Positions 16,273-23,780 of a stretch of DNA of 64,000 nt are shown here, piece by piece. The DNA is taken from the NCBI RefSeq assembly GCF_000349945.1, contig NC_020516.1, positions 2,976,001-3,040,000 on the forward strand, in the 5' to 3' direction. The DNA is from Azoarcus sp. KH32C (GTDB taxonomy: Bacteria; Pseudomonadota; Gammaproteobacteria; Burkholderiales; Rhodocyclaceae). The notes under the pieces are model-generated. The model ran no database searches. It was not told where the DNA came from and was given only the letters and a program-made list of their open reading frames with translations. Position numbers and translations under genes: made by a program. The stretch's first letter is position 1. Each line of letters begins with the position of its first letter.

Positions 16273-17047
16273 TTGGCGCAATCTCGATCACGTCCTGGGC
16301 GACGATTGCCTGCGCATTTCCTCGTACAACATCCACCGCTGCGTCGGCCGCGACCGCTGTCTCGACATTGAGCGGGTCGCGCGCGTGATCCGGGAACTCG
16401 ACTGTGACACGGTGGGGCTGCAGGAAGTCGGCAGCGTGTCTGTTCGGGGGGAGGATTCGATGCAACTCGATTTCCTCGCCGCCGAAACCGGCATGACGGC
16501 GATTGCGGGCCATACCTTCATCCGCCACGACGGCAGCTTCGGCAATGCCTTGCTGACGCGGCGCCCGGTGCTCGCGGTTCGCCGGCACGATCTCAGTTAC
16601 CTGAAGCGCGAACCGCGCGGCGCGATCGACGTAGACCTCGACATCGCCGGCAAGATCGTGCGCGTGATCGTCACGCACCTCGGCCTGCGGCCCGCCGAAC
16701 GCCGTTTCCAGGTGCGGCAGATGCTCAAGGTGCTGCACGACATCCCCCCCGAGCGGCCCGTCGTCGTGCTGGGCGACATCAACGAGTGGCTTCCGCTGGG
16801 CCGTCCCTTGCGCTGGATGCACGGCTTGCTGGGACACGCGCCGGCGGAGCGCTCCTTCCCGTCCGGCCTGCCCTTGTTCGCGCTCGATCGGGTGTGGGTG
16901 CGGCCGCGGCATACGCTGCTCGCCTTCGAGTCGCATCGCAGCCCGGCCTCCCGCATCGCATCCGACCACCTGCCGGTGCGGGCGATCGTCGCGCCGGCCG
17001 CCCCCGAAGCCCGTTCGCACGTCCCCCATGTGCCGCCCAGGCGGTGA
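16244..17047 (+). CDS. Endonuclease/exonuclease/phosphatase-family hydrolase
   Basis: 267-aa EEP-fold metal-dependent phosphodiesterase. Motifs include SSYNIHRCVG (Asn for metal/phosphate), VGLQEVG (metal-binding Glu), VTHLGLRPAERRFQ, VVLGDINEW (catalytic Asp/Asn) and the C-terminal SDHLPVRA (catalytic Asp-His). Substrates in this superfamily range from DNA to phospholipids; the operon partner is a phospholipase D-type protein, so a lipid or inositol-phosphate-like substrate is plausible. No signal peptide. The start overlaps the upstream gene; no strong Shine-Dalgarno is seen and the exact start is uncertain. Confidence 0.85.
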   Translation: MPFTTSGLASWRNLDHVLGDDCLRISSYNIHRCVGRDRCLDIERVARVIRELDCDTVGLQEVGSVSVRGEDSMQLDFLAAETGMTAIAGHTFIRHDGSFGNALLTRRPVLAVRRHDLSYLKREPRGAIDVDLDIAGKIVRVIVTHLGLRPAERRFQVRQMLKVLHDIPPERPVVVLGDINEWLPLGRPLRWMHGLLGHAPAERSFPSGLPLFALDRVWVRPRHTLLAFESHRSPASRIASDHLPVRAIVAPAAPEARSHVPHVPPRR

Positions 17048-17110
17048 TCCGACTCCCGGGCACGATGTTTTCTTATGGCAAGAAGCAAGCCCAGAAGTGA
17101 GGAGAACATC

Positions 17111-17497
17111 ATGCCGAACAAAGCATTGCCCAGTACGCTGAAACGTTCTTCGCCGAAGGCGCAGCGCACCTATGCCAAGACCCTCGAGAACGCCGAGCGC
17201 GAATACGGCTCGGGCGAGCGTGCGAGCCGCACCGCGATCGCTGCGCTGAAGCATTCCTTCGAGAAGGTCGGCGACCACTGGGAAAAGAAGGACCACAAGG
17301 GTCCCTCGGATCCCGGTGCCGAGAAGACCACCTCGAACAAGAAACAGGCCGGCCGGAGGGATACCTATGGCGGCGTCGACGTGCTCGGCCACACCTACAA
17401 GGAGCTCTACGAGCGCGCGCGCGACCTCGACATCCGGGGCCGCGGACGCATGAACAAGGAAGAGCTCGCCCGAGCCATCGCGTCACGCCAGCGCTGA
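17111..17497 (+). CDS. ChaB-like protein with C-terminal Rho-N/SAP-type helix motif
   Basis: 128-aa soluble protein. The N-terminal 60 residues resemble ChaB (LPSTLKRSSPKAQRTYAKT ... SRTAIAALKHSFEKVGDHW), a small family linked to cation/stress physiology whose biochemical role is unclear. The C-terminal 40 residues (TYKELYERARDLDIRGRGRM NKEELARAI) resemble a Rho N-terminal/SAP-type helix-extension-helix that can bind nucleic acid. ATG 17111 has Shine-Dalgarno GAGGAG. It lies 63 bases after the EEP gene and may be cotranscribed. Only a weak sigma-54-like sequence precedes it. Confidence 0.82.
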   Translation: MPNKALPSTLKRSSPKAQRTYAKTLENAEREYGSGERASRTAIAALKHSFEKVGDHWEKKDHKGPSDPGAEKTTSNKKQAGRRDTYGGVDVLGHTYKELYERARDLDIRGRGRMNKEELARAIASRQR

Positions 17498-17561
17498 GCC
17501 AACAGGCGCAGCAACTGGGGCCGGCGATACCATCCGAAGGGCCGCGTTCTCAACCGCGCCC

Positions 17562-18584
17562 TCAACCATAGTGCAGATGGGTCGCCTTGCCCCGGAACAC
17601 GCGGTACGCAAAGATCGTATAGGCGATGATTAGCGGCAGCACGACGGCGACGCCGACCAGGATGAAGGTCAGCGATTCCGGCGCTGCCGCTGCCTGCCAC
17701 AAGTCCATGCGCTGGGGGACGATCCAGGGGAAGAGGCTGTAGGCAAGACCGTGGAAGGCCAGCACGAAGATCGCGACCGCGGCGCCGAAGGGCGTCCACG
17801 CCCAACCTTCTCTGCCCTGCGCGAGCTGGGCCGGCAGGCGGCGCAGCGCGATCGCGGCGAATACGAAGAGGCCGGCGGTGATCAGCGGGATCGGCGCGAG
17901 GAGGAAGACTTGCGGGATGTCGAACCACCTTTCGAAGATCGCGCGGCTCATCAGCGGCGTCGCAACCGAAACGGCCGCGATGCCGAAGGCCGTCAGCCAC
18001 AGCGCGCGCTTCGCCCAGCGAACGGCGCGCAATTGCAGGGCGCCTTCGGTCTTGATCACCAGCCAGCCCGCGCCGAGCAGGCAGTAGCCGGACGCGAGTG
18101 CGAGGCCGATGAAGGCCGCGAAGAGCATGTTGGCCGGCGTGCGTTCGAAGCCGACCACCAGAAGCCCGAGCATATAGCCTTGCGATAACGCCGCGATCAG
18201 CGAACCGGCGCAGAAGGCGCGGTTCCACCACGGCTTTTGCTGCGCCTGGGCCTTGACGCGAAAGTCGAAGGACACGCCGCGCAGGATGAGGCCCAAAAGC
18301 ATCGCCGCCACGGGGAGGTACAGCGCGCCCATGATGACGCCGTGGGCGAGTGGGAATGCGGTGAGCAGCACCCCGATGCCGAGCACCAGCCAGGTCTCGT
18401 TGGCATCCCAGAACGGGCCGATCGAGGCGACCATGATGTCGCGGTCCTGCTCGTCGGCAAGGCCCAGCAGGATGCCCAGGCCGAGGTCGTAACCGTCGAG
18501 GACGACGTAGACCAGGATCGCGAGCCCCATCACCACCAGGAACGCCAGCGGCAGCCAGCCGGCCGGTTGCGCGAGGTCAGGCAT
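17562..18584 (-). CDS. cioB: Cyanide-insensitive (bd-type) quinol oxidase subunit II
   Basis: 340-aa inner-membrane protein with about eight hydrophobic helices, the CydB/CioB subunit of cytochrome bd-type quinol oxidase. The N-terminal helix contains VVLDGYDLGLGILLG, a family signature; GPFWDANETWLVLGIG is the next conserved stretch. It pairs with subunit I to reduce oxygen with quinol without pumping protons. ATG 18584 overlaps the subunit I stop by eight bases. No cydX-like small gene was seen. The symbol follows the length of subunit I, which lacks the long Q loop. Confidence 0.94.
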   Translation of the reverse strand: MPDLAQPAGWLPLAFLVVMGLAILVYVVLDGYDLGLGILLGLADEQDRDIMVASIGPFWDANETWLVLGIGVLLTAFPLAHGVIMGALYLPVAAMLLGLILRGVSFDFRVKAQAQQKPWWNRAFCAGSLIAALSQGYMLGLLVVGFERTPANMLFAAFIGLALASGYCLLGAGWLVIKTEGALQLRAVRWAKRALWLTAFGIAAVSVATPLMSRAIFERWFDIPQVFLLAPIPLITAGLFVFAAIALRRLPAQLAQGREGWAWTPFGAAVAIFVLAFHGLAYSLFPWIVPQRMDLWQAAAAPESLTFILVGVAVVLPLIIAYTIFAYRVFRGKATHLHYG

Positions 18585-19989
18585 GGTCGGTGAGCTCCGG
18601 CTGATCGCTGTCTTCCTCGTCCGCGAGCACGTCGACGCCCATGACGGAAGGCGTCGCGACGGGGATCGCATCCTTCGCCGGCGGCACGTCCCCGGCCTTG
18701 CCGGCGAGGTGGAAAAGCACGGAGATGAAGGCGACGAGCAGCACGGCATAGAGGACGAGGTACATCGTCAGCGTGAGCGCGATGCGCGGCGCGGGCGTGG
18801 CGGACGCTGCCTGAGCAGTCGACAGGAGCCCTTGCACGAGCCAGGGCTGGCGGCCGATTTCGCTGACGAACCAGCCCGCAACGAGCGCAACCCAGCCCGA
18901 GAACGTCATCGCGACCAGGGCGCGCAGGACGCCTGCGCCGGGCTGACCGCGACGCCGCAACTGCCACCACGCCGTCCACGACACGGCCAGCATCAACAGC
19001 CCGACCCCGACCATCGTGCGAAAGGCCCAGAACACCGGCGCCACGGGCGGATGATTGCCGGGGAAATCCTTGAGGCCGCGGACCTCCGCGTCGAGCGAGT
19101 GGCCGAGATACAGCGACGCGAGGCGCGGAATCGACACCTCCATCCGGTTGTCCTGGAGCTCGCTGTCGGGCAATGCGAAGAGCACGGCCGGGGCGCCGCG
19201 CTGCGTCTCCCAGATCGCTTCCATCGCGGCGAGCTTGGCGGGCTGGTGATGGTAGGTGTTCTGGCCATGCAAGTCGCCGACGAAGATCTGCAAGGGAATC
19301 AGCACGGCTGCAAGGCGTACGCCGGTGCCGAGCGTGACCATCACGTCGTCACGCCGGTCCCCGCGGCGCCATCGCCACGCCGAGATGCCGGCGATCAGGA
19401 AGGCGATGGTCAGGCCCGACGCCATCAGCATGTGCGTGAAACGGTAGGGGAAGGAGGGATTGAAGAGGACCGCCAGCCAGCTCGTCGCGTGCGCCCGGCC
19501 GTCGATCATCTCGTAGCCCGCCGGGGTCTGCATCCAGGAATTCAGCGCGAGAATCCAGAACGCCGAAATCGTCGTTCCGACGGCGACCAGGAAGGTGGCG
19601 AGCGTGTGGACACGCTGGCTCACCCGATCGGCTCCGAACAACATGATTCCAAGGAAGCTCGCCTCCAGGAAGAAGGCGGTGAGCACTTCGTACGCGAGCA
19701 AGGGACCGGCGATGTTGCCGACCGTTTCCATGTAGCCCGGCCAATTGGTGCCGAACTGGAAGCTCATCGTCACGCCGGTGACGATGCCGATCGCAAAGGT
19801 CAGCGCGAAGACCTTGACCCACAGGCGGTAGGCGTCCATCCAGGCGCTGCCTCCGCCGCGGTTGTACTGCAGCTTGAAATACAACAGCACCCACGCGAGA
19901 CCGATGGTGATCGCGGGGAACAGGATATGGAAAGTGATGTTGGCTGCAAACTGCAAGCGAGCCAATGTCACCGCGCCGAGAGCGTCCAT
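18577..19989 (-). CDS. cioA: Cyanide-insensitive (bd-type) quinol oxidase subunit I
   Basis: 470-aa CydA-family subunit, short-Q-loop (CIO) type. Visible features: RLQFAANITFHILFP (N-terminal helix with the high-spin haem His), MSFQFGTNWPGYMETVG, YRFTHMLMASGL (low-spin haem His), and the quinone-side motif GRQPWLVQG. It oxidises quinol and reduces oxygen with high affinity, and family members tolerate cyanide, sulfide and NO. ATG 19989 has Shine-Dalgarno GGAGGAG. A longer in-frame extension upstream is low-complexity and not supported. A sigma-54-type promoter lies about 110 bases upstream, which is unusual for a terminal oxidase. Confidence 0.95.
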   Translation of the reverse strand: MDALGAVTLARLQFAANITFHILFPAITIGLAWVLLYFKLQYNRGGGSAWMDAYRLWVKVFALTFAIGIVTGVTMSFQFGTNWPGYMETVGNIAGPLLAYEVLTAFFLEASFLGIMLFGADRVSQRVHTLATFLVAVGTTISAFWILALNSWMQTPAGYEMIDGRAHATSWLAVLFNPSFPYRFTHMLMASGLTIAFLIAGISAWRWRRGDRRDDVMVTLGTGVRLAAVLIPLQIFVGDLHGQNTYHHQPAKLAAMEAIWETQRGAPAVLFALPDSELQDNRMEVSIPRLASLYLGHSLDAEVRGLKDFPGNHPPVAPVFWAFRTMVGVGLLMLAVSWTAWWQLRRRGQPGAGVLRALVAMTFSGWVALVAGWFVSEIGRQPWLVQGLLSTAQAASATPAPRIALTLTMYLVLYAVLLVAFISVLFHLAGKAGDVPPAKDAIPVATPSVMGVDVLADEEDSDQPELTDHA

Positions 19990-20096
19990 CGTGGTGCGTA
20001 CTCCTCCCGCCCCGCGGCGTCTTTCGCCGGGCCGCCGGCCCGTGCGTTTCCATGTCTCATCCTGTTCTCCGCGTTCGTTGCCGCGAGTATTCCCGT

Positions 20097-20110
20097 GCAA
20101 GCGCAGTGCC
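20097..20110 (-). promoter_or_regulatory. Sigma-54-type promoter for cioAB
   Basis: Minus-strand GGCACTGCGCTTGC: GGCAC and TTGC at the exact sigma-54 spacing, pointing at cioA, with a predicted leader of about 95 bases. Confidence 0.78.
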
Positions 20111-20297
20111 CGGTCCGGTTGCACCGAAAGCCGCGTCTTCTCGTCGCGCACGCCGCTGTTCGGCCGACATCAAGCGGTATTTTTTTCGTCGGCGTGCACA
20201 TTCTTCACGAGTTCTTCAGCGGCGGGGTTCGCCGATTGGGCTTGCAGCCCGCGGCCTCTGGTGGCGAGGGGGAAAGAGCCTTTGCAGGATTGACTCG

Positions 20298-20311
20298 GGC
20301 CCGCCGTTTGC
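20298..20311 (+). promoter_or_regulatory. Sigma-54-type promoter for the phasin-like gene
   Basis: GGCCCGCCGTTTGC keeps GG, GC and TTTGC at correct spacing but lacks the A of GGCAC. It lies about 82 bases before ATG 20394. Confidence 0.6.
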
Positions 20312-20393
20312 GGTGCACAAAAACCGTTTTCGCGTCGAGTGCGCGGGAACGGTGGTCCCTTGAACCGAAACTCACAGATTAAGGAGAAACGAC

Positions 20394-21167
20394 ATGGCTC
20401 AACCCAAATCCGCGAACGTCGATCAGAAGACGCAAGCCTCAGAAGGCGGCGGTCAGCAGACCGGTCGCGGGGAAGCCCGTGAGGAAGGCCGGGAAGCGAT
20501 GGGCGGCGGCAGCAACGACCGCAGCGAAGGCCGTTCGGCGGGCAGCGCGATGGCCACCAACCTGGCGGCAACCGCACTGCGTGGCTTCGGCCAGCTGTTC
20601 GATCTGCAAGCTGCTGCCACCCGTATCGTGCTCCGTGCCCAATTGCGTGCAGCGGCGGCCGTCGGGCTGCCGGATTATTCCCGGATGCTTACGGTCGACG
20701 ATGACCGGACGCTACGCCTGTTCTCTACGACGACCGACAACGCGGTCCGTCTGGCCAACCAGGCCGAGGACGCCCGGGGCGAGATTCAGGGTCATTTGCT
20801 GCGTCTGCTCGAGCGGCAGGTGATCGATTTTTCGGAACAGTGGCAGTACGGCCTCGACGAGCTTCAACAGCAGGCCACCGAAAGCATGGAAGATCTGAAG
20901 GCGCTGTCGCGTCAGCAGGCCGAGGAAATGGCCCGTGCGACCGAATCGCTCACCGAAGCCACCCGCGAGACTTTGCGCGAGGGCGGCGAGCAGTTCCGCG
21001 CAACGGTCCGTCAAGGCATCGAGCGTACGCGTGAGATTGCCGAACGGCAGACCGAAGCCCTGCAGGAAGAGGCTGAGCGCACTGGCGAAGCGATGCGTGG
21101 CGTCGCCCACCGGGCGGGAAGCGAGATGACGGAAGCAACGGAGCGTAGCGGACGTCGCAGTGCCTGA
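20394..21167 (+). CDS. Phasin-family-like coiled-coil protein
   Basis: 257-aa protein. A polar, Gly/Gln-rich N-terminal 55 residues precede a helical region typical of phasins (LAATALRGFGQLFDLQAAATRIVLRAQ, given in part), then a long charged amphipathic coiled coil (residues about 115-245, rich in Glu/Arg/Ala: ATESLTEATRETLREGGEQF). Phasins coat polyhydroxybutyrate granules. Proteins of this kind in other betaproteobacteria are also stress-induced, so a general stress role is possible. ATG 20394 has a strong Shine-Dalgarno (AAGGAGA). Transcription ends at the hairpin 21194-21221. Confidence 0.8.
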   Translation: MAQPKSANVDQKTQASEGGGQQTGRGEAREEGREAMGGGSNDRSEGRSAGSAMATNLAATALRGFGQLFDLQAAATRIVLRAQLRAAAAVGLPDYSRMLTVDDDRTLRLFSTTTDNAVRLANQAEDARGEIQGHLLRLLERQVIDFSEQWQYGLDELQQQATESMEDLKALSRQQAEEMARATESLTEATRETLREGGEQFRATVRQGIERTREIAERQTEALQEEAERTGEAMRGVAHRAGSEMTEATERSGRRSA

Positions 21168-21193
21168 GGCCCCCGCCGCCCGGTAACAAAACG

Positions 21194-21221
21194 CCGGCCC
21201 GGGCAATTCAGTCCGGGCCGG
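21194..21221. terminator. Bidirectional rho-independent terminator
   Basis: Perfect nine-base stem CCGGCCCGG / CCGGGCCGG around a ten-base loop, followed on the plus strand by TTTCATTTT and on the minus strand by CGTTTTGTT. It separates the converging phasin-like and leftward genes; the loop contains the stop codon of the leftward gene. Confidence 0.9.
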
Positions 21222-21543
21222 TTTCATTTTGGGGAACATAGCCTTGGCCGCCCACGACGGTCATGCGAGCCGGCTTGTGGCCCTTGGAGGGGACTTCGGC
21301 GGCCGGTATGCACCAGGCGCCGGAGGCGAGCCCCCACCATAGTGCGGCGGGTACGAAAAATTGGCCCAAGGTGTCCCAGGGAGTGGGCGGGTTTCCAGCG
21401 AACGCCGGATCGTGGCGAATGCCGAGCGAATTGCGCCAGACGACGTAGACGTCCTCGTCGGCAATTCCGGCTTCTGAAATGCGCTCCATCAGCGGTGTCA
21501 GTTCATTTTCGCCGGACACGAGGCAATGAATGGTGCAATGCAT
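21208..21543 (-). CDS. 111-aa protein of unknown function
   Basis: Short protein with an N-terminal alpha/beta-looking segment (MHCTIHCLVSGENELTPLME, then AGIADEDVYVVWRNS) and a hydrophobic central stretch (LGQFFVPAALWWGLASGAW) that could be one membrane helix, then a polar tail. ATG 21543 follows Shine-Dalgarno GGAGG. It lies 51 bases after the DUF1328 gene in the same direction and is probably cotranscribed from the sigma-54-type promoter at 21980. I do not recognise the family. Confidence 0.65.
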   Translation of the reverse strand: MHCTIHCLVSGENELTPLMERISEAGIADEDVYVVWRNSLGIRHDPAFAGNPPTPWDTLGQFFVPAALWWGLASGAWCIPAAEVPSKGHKPARMTVVGGQGYVPQNETGPD

Positions 21544-21594
21544 CCGAACCTCCTCCCACAACCGCGTGGGAACCGAAAAAAGAACCGTCGCTTC

Positions 21595-21768
21595 TTAGAA
21601 GGCCAGCACGCCGAGTCCGACGCCGAAGATCAGCACAATCAGGAAGATCACGAGGGCAATGACGAAAAGAACCTTGGAAATGCCTGCCGCGCCGGCAGAA
21701 ATGTTGGTAAAGCCGAACAGCCCGGCGATCAGGGAGATGACGAAGAAGATGATGGCCCACTTGATCAT
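21595..21768 (-). CDS. DUF1328 small membrane protein
   Basis: 57-aa protein made almost wholly of two membrane helices around the signature GLFGFTNISAGAAGISKVLF. DUF1328 proteins (YtjA type) are small inner-membrane proteins often induced by envelope or osmotic stress; their function is unknown. A second member is at 29286-29447. ATG 21768. A sigma-54-type promoter is about 210 bases upstream. Confidence 0.88.
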   Translation of the reverse strand: MIKWAIIFFVISLIAGLFGFTNISAGAAGISKVLFVIALVIFLIVLIFGVGLGVLAF

Positions 21769-21836
21769 GCGCGTGGCTCCTTTTTGTTGAGTTGAGCACT
21801 AGGTGGAAGTGGCGGAAGCGGAGCGGGAGACTCGGA

Positions 21837-21864
21837 GCAGGAATTACACGACGCCGTAAGATCT
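21837..21864 (-). promoter_or_regulatory. Candidate activator element
   Basis: Minus strand reads AGATCTTAC then GTGTAATTCCTGC, two related nonamers (AGATCTTAC, AATTCCTGC) with a 19-base period. Same core as at 7791 and 34892. It is about 160 bases upstream of the htrA promoter and within the leader of the leftward DUF1328 transcript. Confidence 0.45.
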
Positions 21865-21979
21865 ACCTGAGCCCCACCGAAACAACCTACTGCCGGGACT
21901 GGACTACAGGCTCATTGCCGGCAAACCGCCGACGCTGAAAACTGACCAGCCGCGTTCCTGCGCGGCCCGGCCGAGCCAT

Positions 21980-21993
21980 GCAAACCCTGTACC
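21980..21993 (-). promoter_or_regulatory. Sigma-54-type promoter for the DUF1328/111-aa pair
   Basis: Minus-strand GGTACAGGGTTTGC: GG-N10-GC with full TTTGC. Only 18 bases separate it from the opposing htrA promoter, so the two polymerases would compete. Confidence 0.7.
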
Positions 21994-22011
21994 CGGGACA
22001 AGCCTGATTGC

Positions 22012-22025
22012 GGCATCCGCCTTGC
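22012..22025 (+). promoter_or_regulatory. Sigma-54-type promoter for the htrA operon
   Basis: GGCATCCGCCTTGC fits GGCAY-N5-TTGC exactly and ends 40 bases before ATG 22066. Confidence 0.78.
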
Positions 22026-22065
22026 TTCGTCAGGGTGGTCGGCCTTAGTTCCCGGAGTCGCCGTC

Positions 22066-23475
22066 ATGCATGCCCCACCCCCTTCCGGCCGTACGACCGG
22101 CTTCCTCGCCAGAATCCTCCTCCTTCTCTTCCTGTTGACCGCCATCGTGGCCTGCTCTTCGACCGATGAAGCGCCGGACTTCGGTGCGCTGATGAGGGCG
22201 CAGGGGCCGGCCGTGGTCAATATCATCAGCCTGCGCTCGGTCGCGATCCCGGACGAAGGCCTTCTCTCCGAAGGCCAGGGCGACAATGAAGAGATGTCGG
22301 CGCACCCGCAGTTCCCGTCCGTCGACGAGCTCGGTTCCGGGATCATCATCCATCCCGACGGACTGATCCTGACCAACGCGCACCTCGTCGCCGAAGCCAC
22401 CTCCGTCACCGTGCGGCTTGCGGACGGCAAGCGCGAATTCCCCGCGCGGCTGCTCGGCGCCGACCCGGAGAGCGACATTGCCGTGCTGCACATCGAGGCC
22501 CACGACCTGCCCGTGGCGAAGCTCGGCAGCTCCAAATCGCTCGCGCCCGGCGAATGGGTCGCGGCGATCGGTTCGCCCTTCGGTTTCACCAACACGATCA
22601 CGGCCGGCATCGTCGGTGCCACCGGCCGCAACCTTTCCGACGGCGCACACACGCCCTTCATCCAGAGCGATGTCGCGGTCAATCCCGGCAGCTCGGGCGG
22701 CCCACTGATCAACCGGCACGGCGAGGTCGTGGGCATCAATTCGATGATCTTCAGCCCCAGCGGCGGGTATCTCGGCCTGTCGTTCGCGATCCCGATCGAA
22801 CTCGCGCTCGACGTCGCGCATCGTCTGGAGCGCGACGGACAGGTCCGCCGCGGGCGCCTGGGGATCACGGTCCAGGCGCTCAGCCCCAGTCTGGCGCGCG
22901 CCTTCGGCGTCCGCGGGGACGGAAGTATCGTCAACAAGGTCGATCCCGACGGTCCGGCGGCGAGTGCAGGACTGCGTGCGGGAGACGTGATCGTCGGCTA
23001 CAGCGGCAAGGTCGACGGTGCCGAGGAGCTGATGGAGCGCGTCGCCGCGTCCGAACCCGGGACGCACCAGACGGTCACATTATGGCGCGAGGGAGCGTTG
23101 CAGCAGATTGTCGTTACGGTGGGCGAATACCGCTCCCGCGTGCGCTTCCCGTCACTTGCCGGCCAGCCCGTTGCCAAGGCGGCGAACGACGAGCCCGAAC
23201 TCGTGCTCAGCGATCTGCCACCCGAACTGTGCCGTCACATCGGGATCGAGTTCGGATTGCGGGTCGACCGCGCGCCGCCCGCCGATGGCGGCGATGCGAT
23301 CCGTTATGGGGACATCATCGTGATGGTCGGTCATCAGGGCTTTGCCGATCGCCGGGAATTCCAGAATCTGCTCGGCGCGTCGGCGGGCGGATACGCGCCG
23401 CTGCTCGTGCGGCGGGGCATGTCCGCGGTGTATGTGGCGATCAAGGTTCCGGAGCGGCCGCGGGAGGCCGGTTGA
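22066..23475 (+). CDS. HtrA/DegP-like serine protease, predicted lipoprotein
   Basis: 469-aa periplasmic S1C protease. The signal segment (residues 1-30) ends in a lipobox (IVAC, Cys30), so it is probably membrane-anchored, unlike soluble DegP. Catalytic triad: His106 (LTNAHLV), Asp137 (ESDIAVL) and Ser210 (NPGSSGGPL). Two PDZ-type domains follow; the first has GRLGITVQAL and DPDGPAASAGLRAGDVI, the second is less conserved. Such proteases remove or refold damaged envelope proteins. First gene of an operon with the PerM fragment and the large AsmA-like protein. Confidence 0.93.
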   Translation: MHAPPPSGRTTGFLARILLLLFLLTAIVACSSTDEAPDFGALMRAQGPAVVNIISLRSVAIPDEGLLSEGQGDNEEMSAHPQFPSVDELGSGIIIHPDGLILTNAHLVAEATSVTVRLADGKREFPARLLGADPESDIAVLHIEAHDLPVAKLGSSKSLAPGEWVAAIGSPFGFTNTITAGIVGATGRNLSDGAHTPFIQSDVAVNPGSSGGPLINRHGEVVGINSMIFSPSGGYLGLSFAIPIELALDVAHRLERDGQVRRGRLGITVQALSPSLARAFGVRGDGSIVNKVDPDGPAASAGLRAGDVIVGYSGKVDGAEELMERVAASEPGTHQTVTLWREGALQQIVVTVGEYRSRVRFPSLAGQPVAKAANDEPELVLSDLPPELCRHIGIEFGLRVDRAPPADGGDAIRYGDIIVMVGHQGFADRREFQNLLGASAGGYAPLLVRRGMSAVYVAIKVPERPREAG

Positions 23476-23780
23476 TGGCCCTCTTGCGGCTGGGTGGGCT
23501 GTTCTTGACCACCATCGGGGCGATCACGGGCTTCTTCCTGCTCTACCTCGGTGTCGAGTCACTGGAACGCGACGTGGTCTTCCCACTGATCGACCGGCGC
23601 AGCGTTCATCTTCCTCCGGCTTTCACCATTGCGGCGCAGCTCCTGCTTGGCGCGTTGCTGAAGGCGCTCGGCGTGATCTTCACGACGCCGCTCGCGGCCA
23701 CCGTCTTAGTCCTCGTGCGTGCGCTGTATGTCGATGGGGACGAAGCGCCGGAGACGGCGCCGTGCGGGGGGCCAAAGTGA
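23475..23780 (+). pseudogene. AI-2E/PerM transporter C-terminal fragment
   Basis: 101-aa membrane protein. YLGVESLERDVVFPLIDRR, then VHLPPAFTIAAQLLLGALLK and FTTPLAATVLVLVRALYV match the last part of AI-2E/PerM (YhhT) transporters, which are normally 340-380 aa. The first two thirds are missing. The start codon overlaps the htrA stop by one base (TGATG) and the stop overlaps the next start (GTGA), so the fragment is intact as a reading frame and could still be translated. It may be a fossil or a minimal membrane protein kept for coupling. Confidence 0.7.

Larger units (their letters stand above)
19990..20393. promoter_or_regulatory. Divergent control region of cioAB and the phasin-like gene
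   Basis: 404 bases without a plausible gene. Contains a leftward and a rightward sigma-54-type promoter 188 bases apart. A direct repeat TTCTTCA occurs twice near 20205-20220; its meaning is unclear. Confidence 0.6.

Noticed and set aside
17076..17089. Possible sigma-54 promoter before the ChaB-like gene (GGCAAGAAGCAAGC)
   Set aside because: GG-N10-GC spacing is kept but TTGC is AAGC and GGCAC is GGCAA, so it is below the quality of the other sites; the gene may be read through from upstream.
20205..20220. TTCTTCA direct repeat in the cioAB-phasin gap as a further activator site
   Set aside because: Period and sequence differ from the GTGTAA element; could be chance.
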